Part shown: positions 8,376 to 17,785 of the stretch, piece by piece
Layout of the letters: each line of letters begins with the position of its first letter
How positions within the stretch are numbered: position 1 is the stretch's first letter
Source of the DNA: Prevotellaceae bacterium
Lineage (GTDB): Bacteria; Bacteroidota; Bacteroidia; Bacteroidales; Bacteroidaceae
DNA: 46,828 nucleotides
Assembly: GCA_015257125.1 (NCBI GenBank)
Contig: JABZKU010000017.1
Location: 1-46,828, forward strand
Direction of reading: 5' to 3'
The notes under the pieces: generated by a model
The model's database searches: none
What the model was told of the DNA's origin: nothing
Seen by the model: only the letters and a program-made list of their open reading frames with translations
Made by a program: the position numbers and the translations under genes

Positions 8376-11300
8376 ATGCGAACTCCCACGCTTCGTTCTT
8401 TCGCACAATGGACCGTAGGCACATGTATTGTGCTATACACCCTGCTCGTTTTCGCGCTCAACAATACGCGTGTGCAAAACGAACTGGGACACCTTGTCGA
8501 ACACGAACTGCAACAAATCCTACACACCGAAGTCAAAGTCGGACGTGTAGAAGTGGGCTTACTCAACAGTGTTTCCTTACATGATGTAACACTCAAGGAT
8601 CAAAGTGGGAAAACCCTACTCAACAGCAACTTACTCTACGCGAAGATACAAGTTCGTTCACTCCTTCGTGGGAAAATCTACCTGCGCAATATCGCATTGT
8701 TGGACACCGATGTCCATATATATAAGGCACACCCGGACCAACCCACCAACCTTCAATTTATTATTGACGCCTTCAGCAGTAAAGACGACACCGGCCCTCA
8801 AAATACCGACCTTCGCATCAACGCGCTCATCGTGCGACGCGGAAAACTCACCTATGACGAGTGGTACCATCCTCGTCCGCTTGCCGGTCGTTTCTCACCG
8901 CACCATCTTCGGTTGTCTGATATTGACGCCAACCTCACGCTCAAACATTTCACTCGCGACAGTCTTAACTTTCGTATTCGGCAGTTGGCAGCGCGCGAAG
9001 CCTGCGGCTGGGATCTTCGTCACCTCAGTGTGCGATTTGAAGGCAACCGCCGGCACTGCACCTTACGTGATTTCGAACTAACCACCCCGCATTCTTCGAT
9101 CAATCAAGAAGAACTGCAAGCCCACTACGATTTAGACGCTTCCGGCTCACTGCTTTCCACACTTTCAGCCCAGTGGAAAGCCCATAACTGGCGCATATCC
9201 ACGACAGATTTTGCGCCCATCACACCGCGTCCCCTCACTTTTCGCGAAAACTTCCGTCTCGACGGACAAATTGCTTACACCCCACGCCGCATCAAAGCGC
9301 AAAAACTGACAATAGTCGGCAGTCAGCATCGCTTCCACTTGGACACCGATGCAATACTGCAATTCAAAGCCGGTAAACCCGAACAGGTTACCGCACAAAT
9401 CCACAAACTCAGACTACCGCAAAGCTTTCTTCAACCCGTTTTAGCCTTTGCCCTCAAAGATGTCCCCCCGATCATCGGTAAATTAGGGGATCTATCGCTC
9501 ATCGGCCGCGGAAGTTATCACTTCCCTGACCACAACTCCACTTTTACAGGGCAATTGCAATCTGCTCCCGGTGAATTGAAAGCTGATCTTCGTTATGCTC
9601 ATAACGAACTCAGCGGAACACTTTCTTCCTACGACTTACGACCTTCCCTTTTATCCGAGCACAAATATGTGCCCGGACTCTTGCGTTTTGACGCACGTGG
9701 ACAAGTTCGTTTCATCGCCGGCCGCCTTCCCGAGGGACAAGTGCAACTCGCCGTGCGCGATGCGACTATTGAAAATCACCAGTTCCGTGACATCAAGGTG
9801 GATCTGACCCACAAGAACGGATTGGCCGACCTCAAAGTCGACAGCCATAATGCCGGTGCCGATTTCACCGGACAAGTATCGAGCCGACTTACCTCTGAAG
9901 GGCGCCCCACCTCTGCCGACTTACAATTAGATGTGCGCCATTTTTCTCCCACCCTCTTTGGGTTGAACCTCAATGGACTCACCGGAACGATGGGCGCCCA
10001 ACTCAAAGTTTCGCTGTCGTCACTCGACTTCAAACGTCCTCTCGGCGAAGTAGCCCTCACAAATCTCAACATCATTCCGGAACGCAACAGCGCTCCGGCC
10101 TACCACCTCGACCGCCTGCATCTGACAGCGCAAAATCATCCCAAAGGCTCGCACCTCCGGCTGCAAAGTGACTTTGCCGATGCTGCTTTTACGGGTAAAA
10201 TAGATCCGGCCCTCCTTCAAAAAAGCCTCAATCAGTGGCTGCAAACAGTAGCCGCCCCCACCAATACAACAACAGCTGTCGCCTCCGCCAACACAGGCAA
10301 CTCCTTTGCGCTCACACTTAAGCGCACTGACGTCCTTCGCCACTTCTTGAATCTCGACGCCCACCTCCCCCGTCCCGCAGTTGTCAACGGATCGCTGGCC
10401 ACCGACGGTTCCTTCATGCGCATTTCGGCAGACATCCCCGAACTCACCATCAATGACAACCGCTTCGAGGCACTTTCGCTCTCTGCACGCAGTGACGGCA
10501 ACCACCTCTCGCTGTTGGCCAAAGCATGCAAGCCGCTTCGTGATGCAGTCCTCCAACTGGAACTCCACACCACTGCCGACAATGGCCAATGGAGCAACAA
10601 CTTGCAGTGGGACGAACGCCGCAATCACGGTTTCTACGGCAATATTTTAACCACCGGCCAACTCCACATCCCCGCACTCGGCTCCGGTCGGCGCATAAAA
10701 TTCGACTTCGACGTACAACCCACCCACTTCCATATCAATGGCAACACATGGGACATCGAGCCCGGCAACATCGTCCTCACCGATCGGGAGTTCGCCATTC
10801 GCCACGTGGCCCTGCGCCACGCCGACCAGCACCTCACCGTGCACGGCACCTATACAAGAGGCGGAGAAGGCATTGCCATCGACCTGCAAAAGGTGGATGT
10901 AGGTTCTCTACTCGCACTTACCGGACTCGAGGTCGTTCGCTTTGCCGGTAGCGCCAGCGGACGTGCCATCGTAAAGCCCGACGAACGCAATAAACCTCGC
11001 TTGTCTGCCTTCCTCGACATTCCCGGTTTCCGCTTCAACGACACCTATCTCGGCCACGCTCGCATACGCGGTGGCTTCGAAACCGATGCCCAAACCATTC
11101 GCCTACAGGCCAATATGACGGAAGGCACCATCGGACAGACCAACGTCACCGGCTATGTGAGTCTCGGACACAAAGATCTCGACCTCCGCGTTGAGGGAGA
11201 AAACACCCCCCTCGGCTTTCTCAATCACTACATCAGCGACATCTTCCACAACATTCGAGGTCGTGCCACCGGTTCGTGCCGTATTTTCGGTGGGTTCAAG

Positions 11301-12824
11301 AGTATTGACTTCGAAGGCACCCAACGCGCGAGCGCATCAGCCTTATTACCTATCAACGGCGTGACCTATCACCTCAACGATGCCGATATACAAATCACAC
11401 CGGGTAGTTTCCGACTCCTCAACGCCTCACTCACCGACAGCATTCACGGCAACGGACGCATACAAGGGGTCCTCAATCACCGCCACCTCCGTGATATGCG
11501 CTATGACTTTGCCATGACAGGGCAAAACATCCTGCTCTACGATCGCCCACAAGAGGAAGACCTGCCCTTCTACGCCACAGCCTACGGCACCGGCGACGTC
11601 TTGCTCAAAGGTTATCCCGGCCGACTGGACGTAAACCTCAAAATGCGCACCGAACCGGGCAGTGTGCTCACCTATGTGCTGGATCGCCCGGACAACAGCG
11701 ACACCCGTCTCCTCACTTTCCGCGACGCTTCGAAAAAACAAGCCACCTCAAGCGATAGTCTGGACACAGCGCCCGAAACCGACAACACGAGTAGCACCGA
11801 TATTCGCCTAAACATGCAAGTAGAGGTCGATCCCAGCGGAACACTCCGCATGATCACCGACAAAAAGAGCGGCGACCTCATCACAGTGCACGGCGCAGGC
11901 CCCATCCAAGCCACCTATTATAATAAAGGTGACTTCCAAATGTTCGGCACCTACACCGTACAGCGCGGCACCTACGATTTGAGCATACAAAACCTCATCA
12001 AAAAGACATTTACCCTCCACCAAGGCGGTACGGTGGTCTTCTCCGGCAATCCGCTCAACGCCGATGTCAACGTACTGGCCAACTATCTCGTCACTTCTGC
12101 CTCGCTGGCGGATTTGAACATCGGGGGTAATTTCAGCAACAACAGCATTCCGGTCAACTGCCTGATCAAGTTCACCGGAAAAATGAGCAACATGAATCTC
12201 GCGCTCGACTTCGATTTACCCAATGTCAGCGACGACGAAAAAATGATGGTGCGCAATCTCATTGCCTCCGACGAGGAACGCACCACCCAAGTGCTCTACT
12301 TGCTAAGTATGGGGCGTTTCTTCACCTACAATTACAATAGCACCGTAGCCGCCGCCAACCAAAGTCAGTCGGCCATGATGATGCAATCCCTACTTGCAGG
12401 CACGCTCTCCTCGCAACTCAATAGTATCATCGCCAACGCCGTGGGCAATTCCAATTGGAGCTTCGGCGCCAACGTCAGCACAGGACAACAAGGTTGGAAC
12501 AACATGGAAGTCGACGGACAACTATCCGGCCGCCTGCTCGACAACCGCCTCTTGTTCAACGGCAAAGTGGGCTACCACGAACGAGAAGCCGCCACCACCA
12601 ACTTTGTGGGCGACTTCGATGTACAATATCTCCTCACCCCGCGCGGAACCTGGAGTCTGAAAGCCTATAGCGAAACGAATACACGCTATTTCTCCCGCAC
12701 CGCACTCACCACACAGGGATTGGGCATCCAATTCAAGCACGATTTCGAATCGTTCTTCGATTTTATGCGCCGCAAGCGCAAAGCCACGCGCACGTTCGCC
12801 CCTGTTTCTAATTCGACAAAATAA
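8376..12824 (+). CDS. tamB: TamB-like translocation/assembly protein (DUF490)
   Basis: The 1482-residue protein has the TamB/AsmA-like plan. One N-terminal membrane anchor (about 11-29) is followed by a very long beta-rich periplasmic region. The conserved TamB C-terminal domain (about 1080-1450) includes GDFQMFGTYTVQRGTYDLSI and FSGNPLNADVNVLANY. Known relatives bridge the inner and outer membranes and help outer-membrane protein insertion or lipid transport. The C-terminal end is followed by prfC after 13 bp. No TamA/BamA homologue is nearby. The preceding barrel gene is too small to be TamA. Confidence 0.9.
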   Translation: MRTPTLRSFAQWTVGTCIVLYTLLVFALNNTRVQNELGHLVEHELQQILHTEVKVGRVEVGLLNSVSLHDVTLKDQSGKTLLNSNLLYAKIQVRSLLRGKIYLRNIALLDTDVHIYKAHPDQPTNLQFIIDAFSSKDDTGPQNTDLRINALIVRRGKLTYDEWYHPRPLAGRFSPHHLRLSDIDANLTLKHFTRDSLNFRIRQLAAREACGWDLRHLSVRFEGNRRHCTLRDFELTTPHSSINQEELQAHYDLDASGSLLSTLSAQWKAHNWRISTTDFAPITPRPLTFRENFRLDGQIAYTPRRIKAQKLTIVGSQHRFHLDTDAILQFKAGKPEQVTAQIHKLRLPQSFLQPVLAFALKDVPPIIGKLGDLSLIGRGSYHFPDHNSTFTGQLQSAPGELKADLRYAHNELSGTLSSYDLRPSLLSEHKYVPGLLRFDARGQVRFIAGRLPEGQVQLAVRDATIENHQFRDIKVDLTHKNGLADLKVDSHNAGADFTGQVSSRLTSEGRPTSADLQLDVRHFSPTLFGLNLNGLTGTMGAQLKVSLSSLDFKRPLGEVALTNLNIIPERNSAPAYHLDRLHLTAQNHPKGSHLRLQSDFADAAFTGKIDPALLQKSLNQWLQTVAAPTNTTTAVASANTGNSFALTLKRTDVLRHFLNLDAHLPRPAVVNGSLATDGSFMRISADIPELTINDNRFEALSLSARSDGNHLSLLAKACKPLRDAVLQLELHTTADNGQWSNNLQWDERRNHGFYGNILTTGQLHIPALGSGRRIKFDFDVQPTHFHINGNTWDIEPGNIVLTDREFAIRHVALRHADQHLTVHGTYTRGGEGIAIDLQKVDVGSLLALTGLEVVRFAGSASGRAIVKPDERNKPRLSAFLDIPGFRFNDTYLGHARIRGGFETDAQTIRLQANMTEGTIGQTNVTGYVSLGHKDLDLRVEGENTPLGFLNHYISDIFHNIRGRATGSCRIFGGFKSIDFEGTQRASASALLPINGVTYHLNDADIQITPGSFRLLNASLTDSIHGNGRIQGVLNHRHLRDMRYDFAMTGQNILLYDRPQEEDLPFYATAYGTGDVLLKGYPGRLDVNLKMRTEPGSVLTYVLDRPDNSDTRLLTFRDASKKQATSSDSLDTAPETDNTSSTDIRLNMQVEVDPSGTLRMITDKKSGDLITVHGAGPIQATYYNKGDFQMFGTYTVQRGTYDLSIQNLIKKTFTLHQGGTVVFSGNPLNADVNVLANYLVTSASLADLNIGGNFSNNSIPVNCLIKFTGKMSNMNLALDFDLPNVSDDEKMMVRNLIASDEERTTQVLYLLSMGRFFTYNYNSTVAAANQSQSAMMMQSLLAGTLSSQLNSIIANAVGNSNWSFGANVSTGQQGWNNMEVDGQLSGRLLDNRLLFNGKVGYHEREAATTNFVGDFDVQYLLTPRGTWSLKAYSETNTRYFSRTALTTQGLGIQFKHDFESFFDFMRRKRKATRTFAPVSNSTK

Positions 12825-12837
12825 GCAACACACCAAT

Positions 12838-14412
12838 ATGATGAATCCCGAAATCGAACGTCGGCGTACCTTCGCCATCATTTCGCACCCGGATGCCGGT
12901 AAAACCACCCTCACCGAGAAGCTCCTCCTCTTCGGTGGACAAATTCAGGTGGCCGGCGCCGTCAAAAACAACAAGATTAAGAAAACCGCCACCTCCGACT
13001 GGATGGAAATCGAGAAGCAGCGCGGTATCTCGGTCACTACTTCGGTCATGGAGTTCGACTACGAAGGCTACAAAGTGAACATTCTCGACACACCCGGTCA
13101 CCAAGATTTCGCCGAGGATACGTTCCGCACCCTGACAGCAGTAGATTCGGCCATCATCGTGGTTGACAGCGCCAAAGGTGTCGAAACGCAAACGCGCAAA
13201 CTCATGGAAGTGTGCCGCATGCGCAAGACGCCCGTCATTGTCTACGTCAACAAGATGGACCGCGAAGGCCGCGATCCCTTCGATCTGCTCGACGAGTTGG
13301 AAGAAGAGCTCCAAATCAGTGTCCGTCCCCTCTCATGGCCCATCAACCAAGGCCAGCGTTTCAAAGGCGTCTACAACATCTTCGAGCAACAACTCAATCT
13401 CTTCACGGCCGACAAACAAAAAGTGACCGAAAAGATGGCCGTAGACATCCACGCAGAGGGCGAACTCGAAGCCAATGTCGGCGATAGCGATGCGGCCAAA
13501 CTCCGCGAAGATCTCGAACTCGTCGACGGTGTCTACCCCGCTTTCGACATTGACACCTATCTTTCTGCCGAAGTCGCGCCCGTGTTCTTTGGTTCTGCAC
13601 TCAACAACTTTGGTGTCAAAGAATTGCTCGATTGCTTCGTCAAGATTGCACCGGCTCCCCGCCCCGTCACGGCCGAAGAACGCGTGGTCGATCCCGAGGA
13701 ACCCAAATTCAGCGGCTTCATTTTCAAGATCACCGCCAACATCGACCCCAACCACCGCTCGTGCATCGCCTTCTGCAAAGTGTGCTCCGGCAAGTTTGTA
13801 CGCAATGCTCCTTATCTCCACGTACGCAATGGCAAAACCGTCCGTTTCTCCAGCCCCACGCAGTTCATGGCGCAGCGCAAAGAGACCATCGACGAAGCCT
13901 ATCCCGGCGACATCGTAGGCTTGCCCGACAACGGGATTTTCAAAATCGGCGATACGCTCACCGAAGGCGAGCAATTACACTTCAAAGGCCTTCCTTCTTT
14001 CTCGCCCGAGATGTTCAAATACATCGAAAACGCCGATCCGATGAAGACCAAACAGCTACAAAAGGGCATCGATCAGCTCATGGACGAAGGGGTGGCACAG
14101 CTCTTTGTCAACGAATTCAACGGACGCAAGATCATCGGTACAGTAGGCCAACTGCAATTTGAGGTCATCCAATATCGTTTGGAGAACGAATATGGCGCCA
14201 AATGCCGTTGGGAACCGATCCATCTCTTCAAAGCCTGCTGGATCGAAAGCGACGATCCCGCCGAACTCGAGCAATTCAAAAAGAGAAAATACCAATACAT
14301 GGCCAAAGACCGCGAAGGCCGCGATGTCTTCTTGGCCGACTCGGGCTATGTGTTGCAGATGGCTCAACAAGACTTCAAGCACATTCGCTTCCACTTCACC
14401 AGCGAATTCTAA
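12838..14412 (+). CDS. prfC: Peptide chain release factor 3
   Basis: This GTPase recycles RF1/RF2 from the ribosome after termination. The 524-residue length fits. The P-loop SHPDAGKTT is at 16-24, the switch II motif DTPGHQD at 84-90 and NKMD at 138-141, which are the order and spacing of the RF3 branch of translational GTPases. Two consecutive ATG codons (12838 and 12841) could each be the start. It is the last gene of the barrel-tamB-prfC unit, and a terminator follows 52 bp after the stop. Confidence 0.96.
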   Translation: MMNPEIERRRTFAIISHPDAGKTTLTEKLLLFGGQIQVAGAVKNNKIKKTATSDWMEIEKQRGISVTTSVMEFDYEGYKVNILDTPGHQDFAEDTFRTLTAVDSAIIVVDSAKGVETQTRKLMEVCRMRKTPVIVYVNKMDREGRDPFDLLDELEEELQISVRPLSWPINQGQRFKGVYNIFEQQLNLFTADKQKVTEKMAVDIHAEGELEANVGDSDAAKLREDLELVDGVYPAFDIDTYLSAEVAPVFFGSALNNFGVKELLDCFVKIAPAPRPVTAEERVVDPEEPKFSGFIFKITANIDPNHRSCIAFCKVCSGKFVRNAPYLHVRNGKTVRFSSPTQFMAQRKETIDEAYPGDIVGLPDNGIFKIGDTLTEGEQLHFKGLPSFSPEMFKYIENADPMKTKQLQKGIDQLMDEGVAQLFVNEFNGRKIIGTVGQLQFEVIQYRLENEYGAKCRWEPIHLFKACWIESDDPAELEQFKKRKYQYMAKDREGRDVFLADSGYVLQMAQQDFKHIRFHFTSEF

Positions 14413-14463
14413 AACAACAGTTAGCGGCTGTGATTTACGGCCGATAACGCCCACACACCTGCC

Positions 14464-14503
14464 GGGTCGGTTTCCGAAAACGGAAGCCGGCCCACTTTTT
14501 TTT
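14464..14503 (+). terminator. Terminator after prfC
   Basis: A 13-bp stem (GGGTCGGTTTCCG with CGGAAGCCGGCCC, with G-T pairs) and a 4-base loop are followed by eight T. The following 14504-14830 is AT-rich and holds no gene, RNA or promoter that I can recognise. Confidence 0.9.
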
Positions 14504-14836
14504 GCGCTCAAACTTCACCGTAATTCGACATACCCGTTTACTTCCCGAAGGTAAAGCCAACGAGTTCAAAAAAGAAACAAAACAATCAATTATAAATCAG
14601 CGAAATAAAACCCATCATATAGACTAAGACTACAGACAAACCACATCAAGAAAGAGACACAACCATCTGATTATATGATAGTTGCAATAAATACAAAGGA
14701 AGACTATCACAAACAACTTATTACACAACCCTCTGATTTACAACAAAAAGAAGAATGTCAAGCGAAGTAATTCATAGATCCTCGAATACGGCATGAACAT
14801 TCCTCAATCGGCTTATTTCCCTCCTCCGACTTGCTC

Positions 14837-14917
14837 AAAAAGTCGTGGACTTTTTCGCAAAAGCCCACGACTTTCTGCCGAAACTCCCCGACTTTTCAAA
14901 ACACCTTCTCCACTTTC
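14837..14917. repeat. AAAAGT-N5-ACTTTT array, four units
   Basis: Units begin near 14837, 14859, 14880 and 14898, so the step is 21-22 bp. The first, AAAAGTCGTGGACTTTT, is a perfect inverted repeat of 7-base arms around 3 bases. The last unit is degenerate. The array lies between two convergent terminators, in DNA without genes. Confidence 0.75.
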
Positions 14918-14985
14918 TTCCCACCTGTGTTGACCTTGAGCCGACAGCTCCCCACATCCACCGCCCCCACGAGACAGTACGACAC

Positions 14986-15023
14986 GAAAAAAGCCTGCGA
15001 TGCCCCAATGGGCGTCGCAGGCT
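14986..15023 (-). terminator. Terminator of the winged-helix gene
   Basis: On the minus strand a 13-bp stem (AGCCTGCGACGCC with GGCATCGCAGGCT, one mismatch) is followed by six T. It is 31 bp past the stop of the gene at 15054. Confidence 0.9.
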
Positions 15024-15053
15024 ACAATCAACATGCAAATTTGGCGCGAAGAC

Positions 15054-15257
15054 TTACTTCAAACGCGCCGTAATGTCTTTTTCAACCTCAGCGGTTTCAA
15101 TCTTTTCTTCACGGAGCAGCCACCCCAAACCGAGGTAAAGCTCTTTGTCCGTGAGTCTTCCGCACACTTTCTTCAGCTCTTTGCCGGTCAGTGTGCCTTT
15201 TTCGTCGAGTGCATTCCAAATACGTCCTGCAATCTCGCCGGCCTTGATAGTCAACAT
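15054..15257 (-). CDS. Small winged helix-turn-helix protein (DUF2582-like)
   Basis: This 67-residue protein is one compact winged-helix domain. A helix (IKAGEIAGRIWNALDEKG) leads into a recognition region (LTGKELKKVCGRLTDKELYLGLGWLLREEKI). Short proteins of this shape are common in Bacteroidota, are annotated as wHTH/DUF2582, and have no well-established function. DNA binding is likely from the fold but unproven. The gene stands alone on the minus strand with its own terminator. An imperfect -7 box (ATTCTTTG, 15280-15287) lies upstream. Confidence 0.8.
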   Translation of the reverse strand: MLTIKAGEIAGRIWNALDEKGTLTGKELKKVCGRLTDKELYLGLGWLLREEKIETAEVEKDITARLK

Positions 15258-15553
15258 AAGCGTTTATCTTTTATCAGAACAAAGAATCTGCCGCGAATTT
15301 GCTACCTTTTTGCCGATAAGACAAACACAATAGCGACAAAATGGTAGAAAAGCCCGCGTCGCTCGAGAAATTGGCAACCAAAGGAAACATTACAAAAGCA
15401 AAAAGCGTGTATTATACCCGAAAAACTCTTTATTCGCCGCAAAGCTTCCGCAGGACTTTTCCTTTATGAGACGGAATCTCGCTCAATTCTAAGCCCATTT
15501 CGGGCAAAAAGAGAACCTTCCTGTGCACAAAATGTCGAAAGTACAGCACCGCC

Positions 15554-15584
15554 TTTGCCGAACGCGTGTTTTTTTCTAACTTTG
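15554..15584 (+). promoter_or_regulatory. Consensus Bacteroidota promoter of the 15.6-kb operon
   Basis: TTTG at 15554-15557 and TAACTTTG at 15577-15584 are separated by exactly 19 bp, matching the -33/-7 consensus. Transcription would start near 15590, about 20 bases before the ATG at 15610. The rest of 15258-15609 shows nothing I can identify. Confidence 0.85.
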
Positions 15585-15609
15585 CGGCAGTTTCGAAACA
15601 TCTATACTT

Positions 15610-16050
15610 ATGCGTACGACCAAACTTCTCTCGCTTTTGGCACTCGTCGTTTTCCTCGCTTGTAATGTGCGGGCTTTTGCCGCCGCCCCCGACCGGAAAA
15701 CCACTGCCGACGGCGTGCAAACCCTCTATATTTATGGTGTGTCGCAAAACTTGAACGATACCATTGCGTACGTCAGCGACATTACAGTCATCACCGGCTC
15801 GCATCTGCTCGAAAAAGGCTATTTCCTGCAACGCGACCAGTATGCCGACCAATTTAAGGACTACGTTCAGAAGCGTTTTGCCTCTCCACATCAAACCACG
15901 GCCGTCTTCTTCGATACCCGTATCGAGGCGGCCGAGAAGCGTCGTGAGAAATTACGTAAACAACTGGCCGGTAGCAAAGCTGTACTGGGCACCCTTACGG
16001 TCAAAGACGTGTATAAAGACCAATTTGTGTTCAAACCCATCGGTCAATAA
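15610..16050 (+). CDS. Secreted protein of unknown function, first gene of operon
   Basis: I do not recognise this 146-residue protein. It has a signal peptide (residues 1 to about 25, ending near RAFAAA). A mature part follows with a beta-rich start (GVQTLYIYGVSQNLNDTIAYVSDI) and a basic helical segment (IEAAEKRREKLRKQLAG, about 107-123). A single cysteine lies in the signal region (LVVFLACNVRA), so a lipobox is conceivable but imperfect. It lies 39 bp before the HPrK-like gene and shares the strong promoter at 15554. Its place at the head of the kinase/peptidase/PqqD group makes it a candidate partner or substrate of those proteins, which is inference only. Confidence 0.7.
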   Translation: MRTTKLLSLLALVVFLACNVRAFAAAPDRKTTADGVQTLYIYGVSQNLNDTIAYVSDITVITGSHLLEKGYFLQRDQYADQFKDYVQKRFASPHQTTAVFFDTRIEAAEKRREKLRKQLAGSKAVLGTLTVKDVYKDQFVFKPIGQ

Positions 16051-16089
16051 TCCCCAGATTCGGCCTCACTCCATCTCGTCCTACACCCT

Positions 16090-16983
16090 ATGAAAGCTTA
16101 CTTTTGCGTAGCCGAACAGACGTTCAGCATCGAACTCGTCGGTAGCACAGCCAATGTGCTGATGATTCTCCCCAACATGGCTCCTTTTGCCTGCAACGCG
16201 CCCACTCATCCGGTTCTTTTTTCGGTTGCTGTGCATCGCGGTGCCGCAGAATCGGATCCCCATCGCTGGAGCGAAATCGGCTTGTACGAGGGGGCTGACA
16301 TCGCTCACCGCGTAGAAACAGATGCTGAGGGGGGCTATCGCATCACGCTCATCGGTGAAAACGATTTGCAACTTGGCACGCTCATTAGCGATGCTCGCTT
16401 CACCGATTGCCATCTCTACTTGGATTGTCCTTCGATCCACCACACAAACAGCATCGAAAATGCACTGATGCTCGCCTTTGCCTTTGCCGGTGCGCATCAA
16501 GGAGTGCTACTGATGCACGCTTCCGTGCCGATGATTGGCAACAAGGGCTATATCTTCCAAGGCAAAAGTGGCACGGGCAAGAGTACCCATAGCCGCCTTT
16601 GGTTGTCGACCTATTGGGAGGCTCACTTGCTCAACGACGACAATCCGGCCGTTCGCTACGATGCCAAAACGAGCAAGGCCTATGTATATGGTACACCTTG
16701 GAGCGGGAAGACACCTTGCTACCGCAATCTGCGCTGTGAGGTGGGCGGTTTCCTCCGCTTGCACCAAGCCCCGCACAATCGCATTGTCCGGCAAAGTCCG
16801 GTAGCCGCCTTCGGTTCGATCATTTCGTCGTGCTCTTCGATGATTTGGGACCAACCGCTCTACACGGCCATCTGCGATACGATCAATAACATCGTGGCTT
16901 GCACACCCTCTTATGACTTAGAATGCCTGCCCAACCGCGAAGCAGCCGAATTAAGTCACGACACCATGACCGCTGCTCGCTAA
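16090..16983 (+). CDS. HPr-kinase-like P-loop protein
   Basis: A 297-residue protein whose C-terminal half is related to HPr kinase/PEP carboxykinase-like proteins. The Walker A motif GKSGTGKST is at 158-166, a paired aspartate LNDDNPAVR at 181-189, and YGTPWSGK at 200-207. The last of these is characteristic of the subgroup found beside PqqD-like proteins. The N-terminal 130 residues are a separate unrecognised domain. Relatives act as kinases on small molecules or peptides in some RiPP clusters; the substrate here is unknown. It is followed after 8 bp by the S24/S26 peptidase and then the PqqD-like gene, so the three are very likely one functional unit. Confidence 0.82.
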   Translation: MKAYFCVAEQTFSIELVGSTANVLMILPNMAPFACNAPTHPVLFSVAVHRGAAESDPHRWSEIGLYEGADIAHRVETDAEGGYRITLIGENDLQLGTLISDARFTDCHLYLDCPSIHHTNSIENALMLAFAFAGAHQGVLLMHASVPMIGNKGYIFQGKSGTGKSTHSRLWLSTYWEAHLLNDDNPAVRYDAKTSKAYVYGTPWSGKTPCYRNLRCEVGGFLRLHQAPHNRIVRQSPVAAFGSIISSCSSMIWDQPLYTAICDTINNIVACTPSYDLECLPNREAAELSHDTMTAAR

Positions 16984-16991
16984 GTTTGGTT

Positions 16992-17465
16992 ATGCAACAC
17001 CATATTATAGAAGTCACTAACGCGGCTTTCATCCCCCATGTGCGCAACCTCATCGAAGAAGGGCGCACCGTGCGATTTCGCGCCATGGGCTGGAGCATGC
17101 GCCCCATGATCGAACATGCACGTGACGAAGTGCTTTTGGGCGGTTATGGCGAGGAGATACCCCAACGTTACGACGTTGTGCTGGCAGAAGTGGGCAAAGG
17201 ACACTACGTTCTCCACCGCATCATGCAAATCGACGGTGACCATTACACCCTACAAGGGGACGGCAATGCGTGTGGCGTCGAACATTGCACACGCACTGAC
17301 ATCATCGCCAAAGCCATTGCCTTCTATCGCAAGGGGAAAGCCGAACCGCTCTACACCAATAGCCGCACTTGGCGCTATTACTCCCGCACTTGGGTAGCGC
17401 TTTTACCGATGCGGCGCATATTGCTCGCTCTTTATCGCCGTTGGCTCCGCCTTTTCCCGGCTTAA
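16992..17465 (+). CDS. S24/S26 family peptidase, signal-peptidase-like
   Basis: A 157-residue protein with the signal peptidase I/LexA-type fold. The catalytic serine is probably S35 in GWSMRPMI. The position that holds lysine in bacterial signal peptidases instead reads VLHRI (H75), as in the ER/archaeal-type Ser-His enzymes. A GD motif (LQGDGNA, about 88-94) follows. There is no N-terminal membrane anchor. The basic and hydrophobic C-terminus (WVALLPMRRILLALYRRWL) may attach it to the inner membrane. I chose the ATG at 16992 because conserved sequence begins there and it leaves an 8-bp gap to the upstream gene. It could cut a leader from a small substrate. Confidence 0.8.
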   Translation: MQHHIIEVTNAAFIPHVRNLIEEGRTVRFRAMGWSMRPMIEHARDEVLLGGYGEEIPQRYDVVLAEVGKGHYVLHRIMQIDGDHYTLQGDGNACGVEHCTRTDIIAKAIAFYRKGKAEPLYTNSRTWRYYSRTWVALLPMRRILLALYRRWLRLFPA

Positions 17466-17500
17466 CCCTCCACCGGCACATTTCAATTCCACCCTATACA

Positions 17501-17770
17501 ATGAGATTTAAGACTTCGTTTGACCTCCGAAACATCTGCGGCGAAACGGTACTTATCGCCACCGGTGCCGAACACGTTGACTTCGGGCACTTGATCAACC
17601 TCAATGAGACCGCGGCCGACATCTACACTCATTTCGCCGACCGCGATTTCGAGGTTGCCGACGTGATTGACTACCTGCAAGCCCACTACGAAGGTGCCAC
17701 CCGCGAACAAATGGCCACGGATGTGGACAAGCTCATCGAATCATTCCGCCAAAGCGGCGTTCTTCAGTAA
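17501..17770 (+). CDS. PqqD family protein (RRE-like)
   Basis: The 89-residue protein matches the PqqD/RiPP-recognition-element shape. It begins with a beta-rich N-terminus (RFKTSFDLRNICGETVLIATG). The signature follows: LINLNETAADIYTHFADRDFEVADVIDYL, where NETAA replaces the usual LNxTAxxIW. Helices then run to the end. PqqD proteins bind leader peptides and hand them to modifying enzymes. No radical SAM partner is seen in this window; the direct neighbours are the S24/S26 peptidase and the HPrK-like protein. pyrG follows after 15 bp and may be co-transcribed. Confidence 0.85.
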   Translation: MRFKTSFDLRNICGETVLIATGAEHVDFGHLINLNETAADIYTHFADRDFEVADVIDYLQAHYEGATREQMATDVDKLIESFRQSGVLQ

Positions 17771-17785
17771 AACTCATTTCACCTC

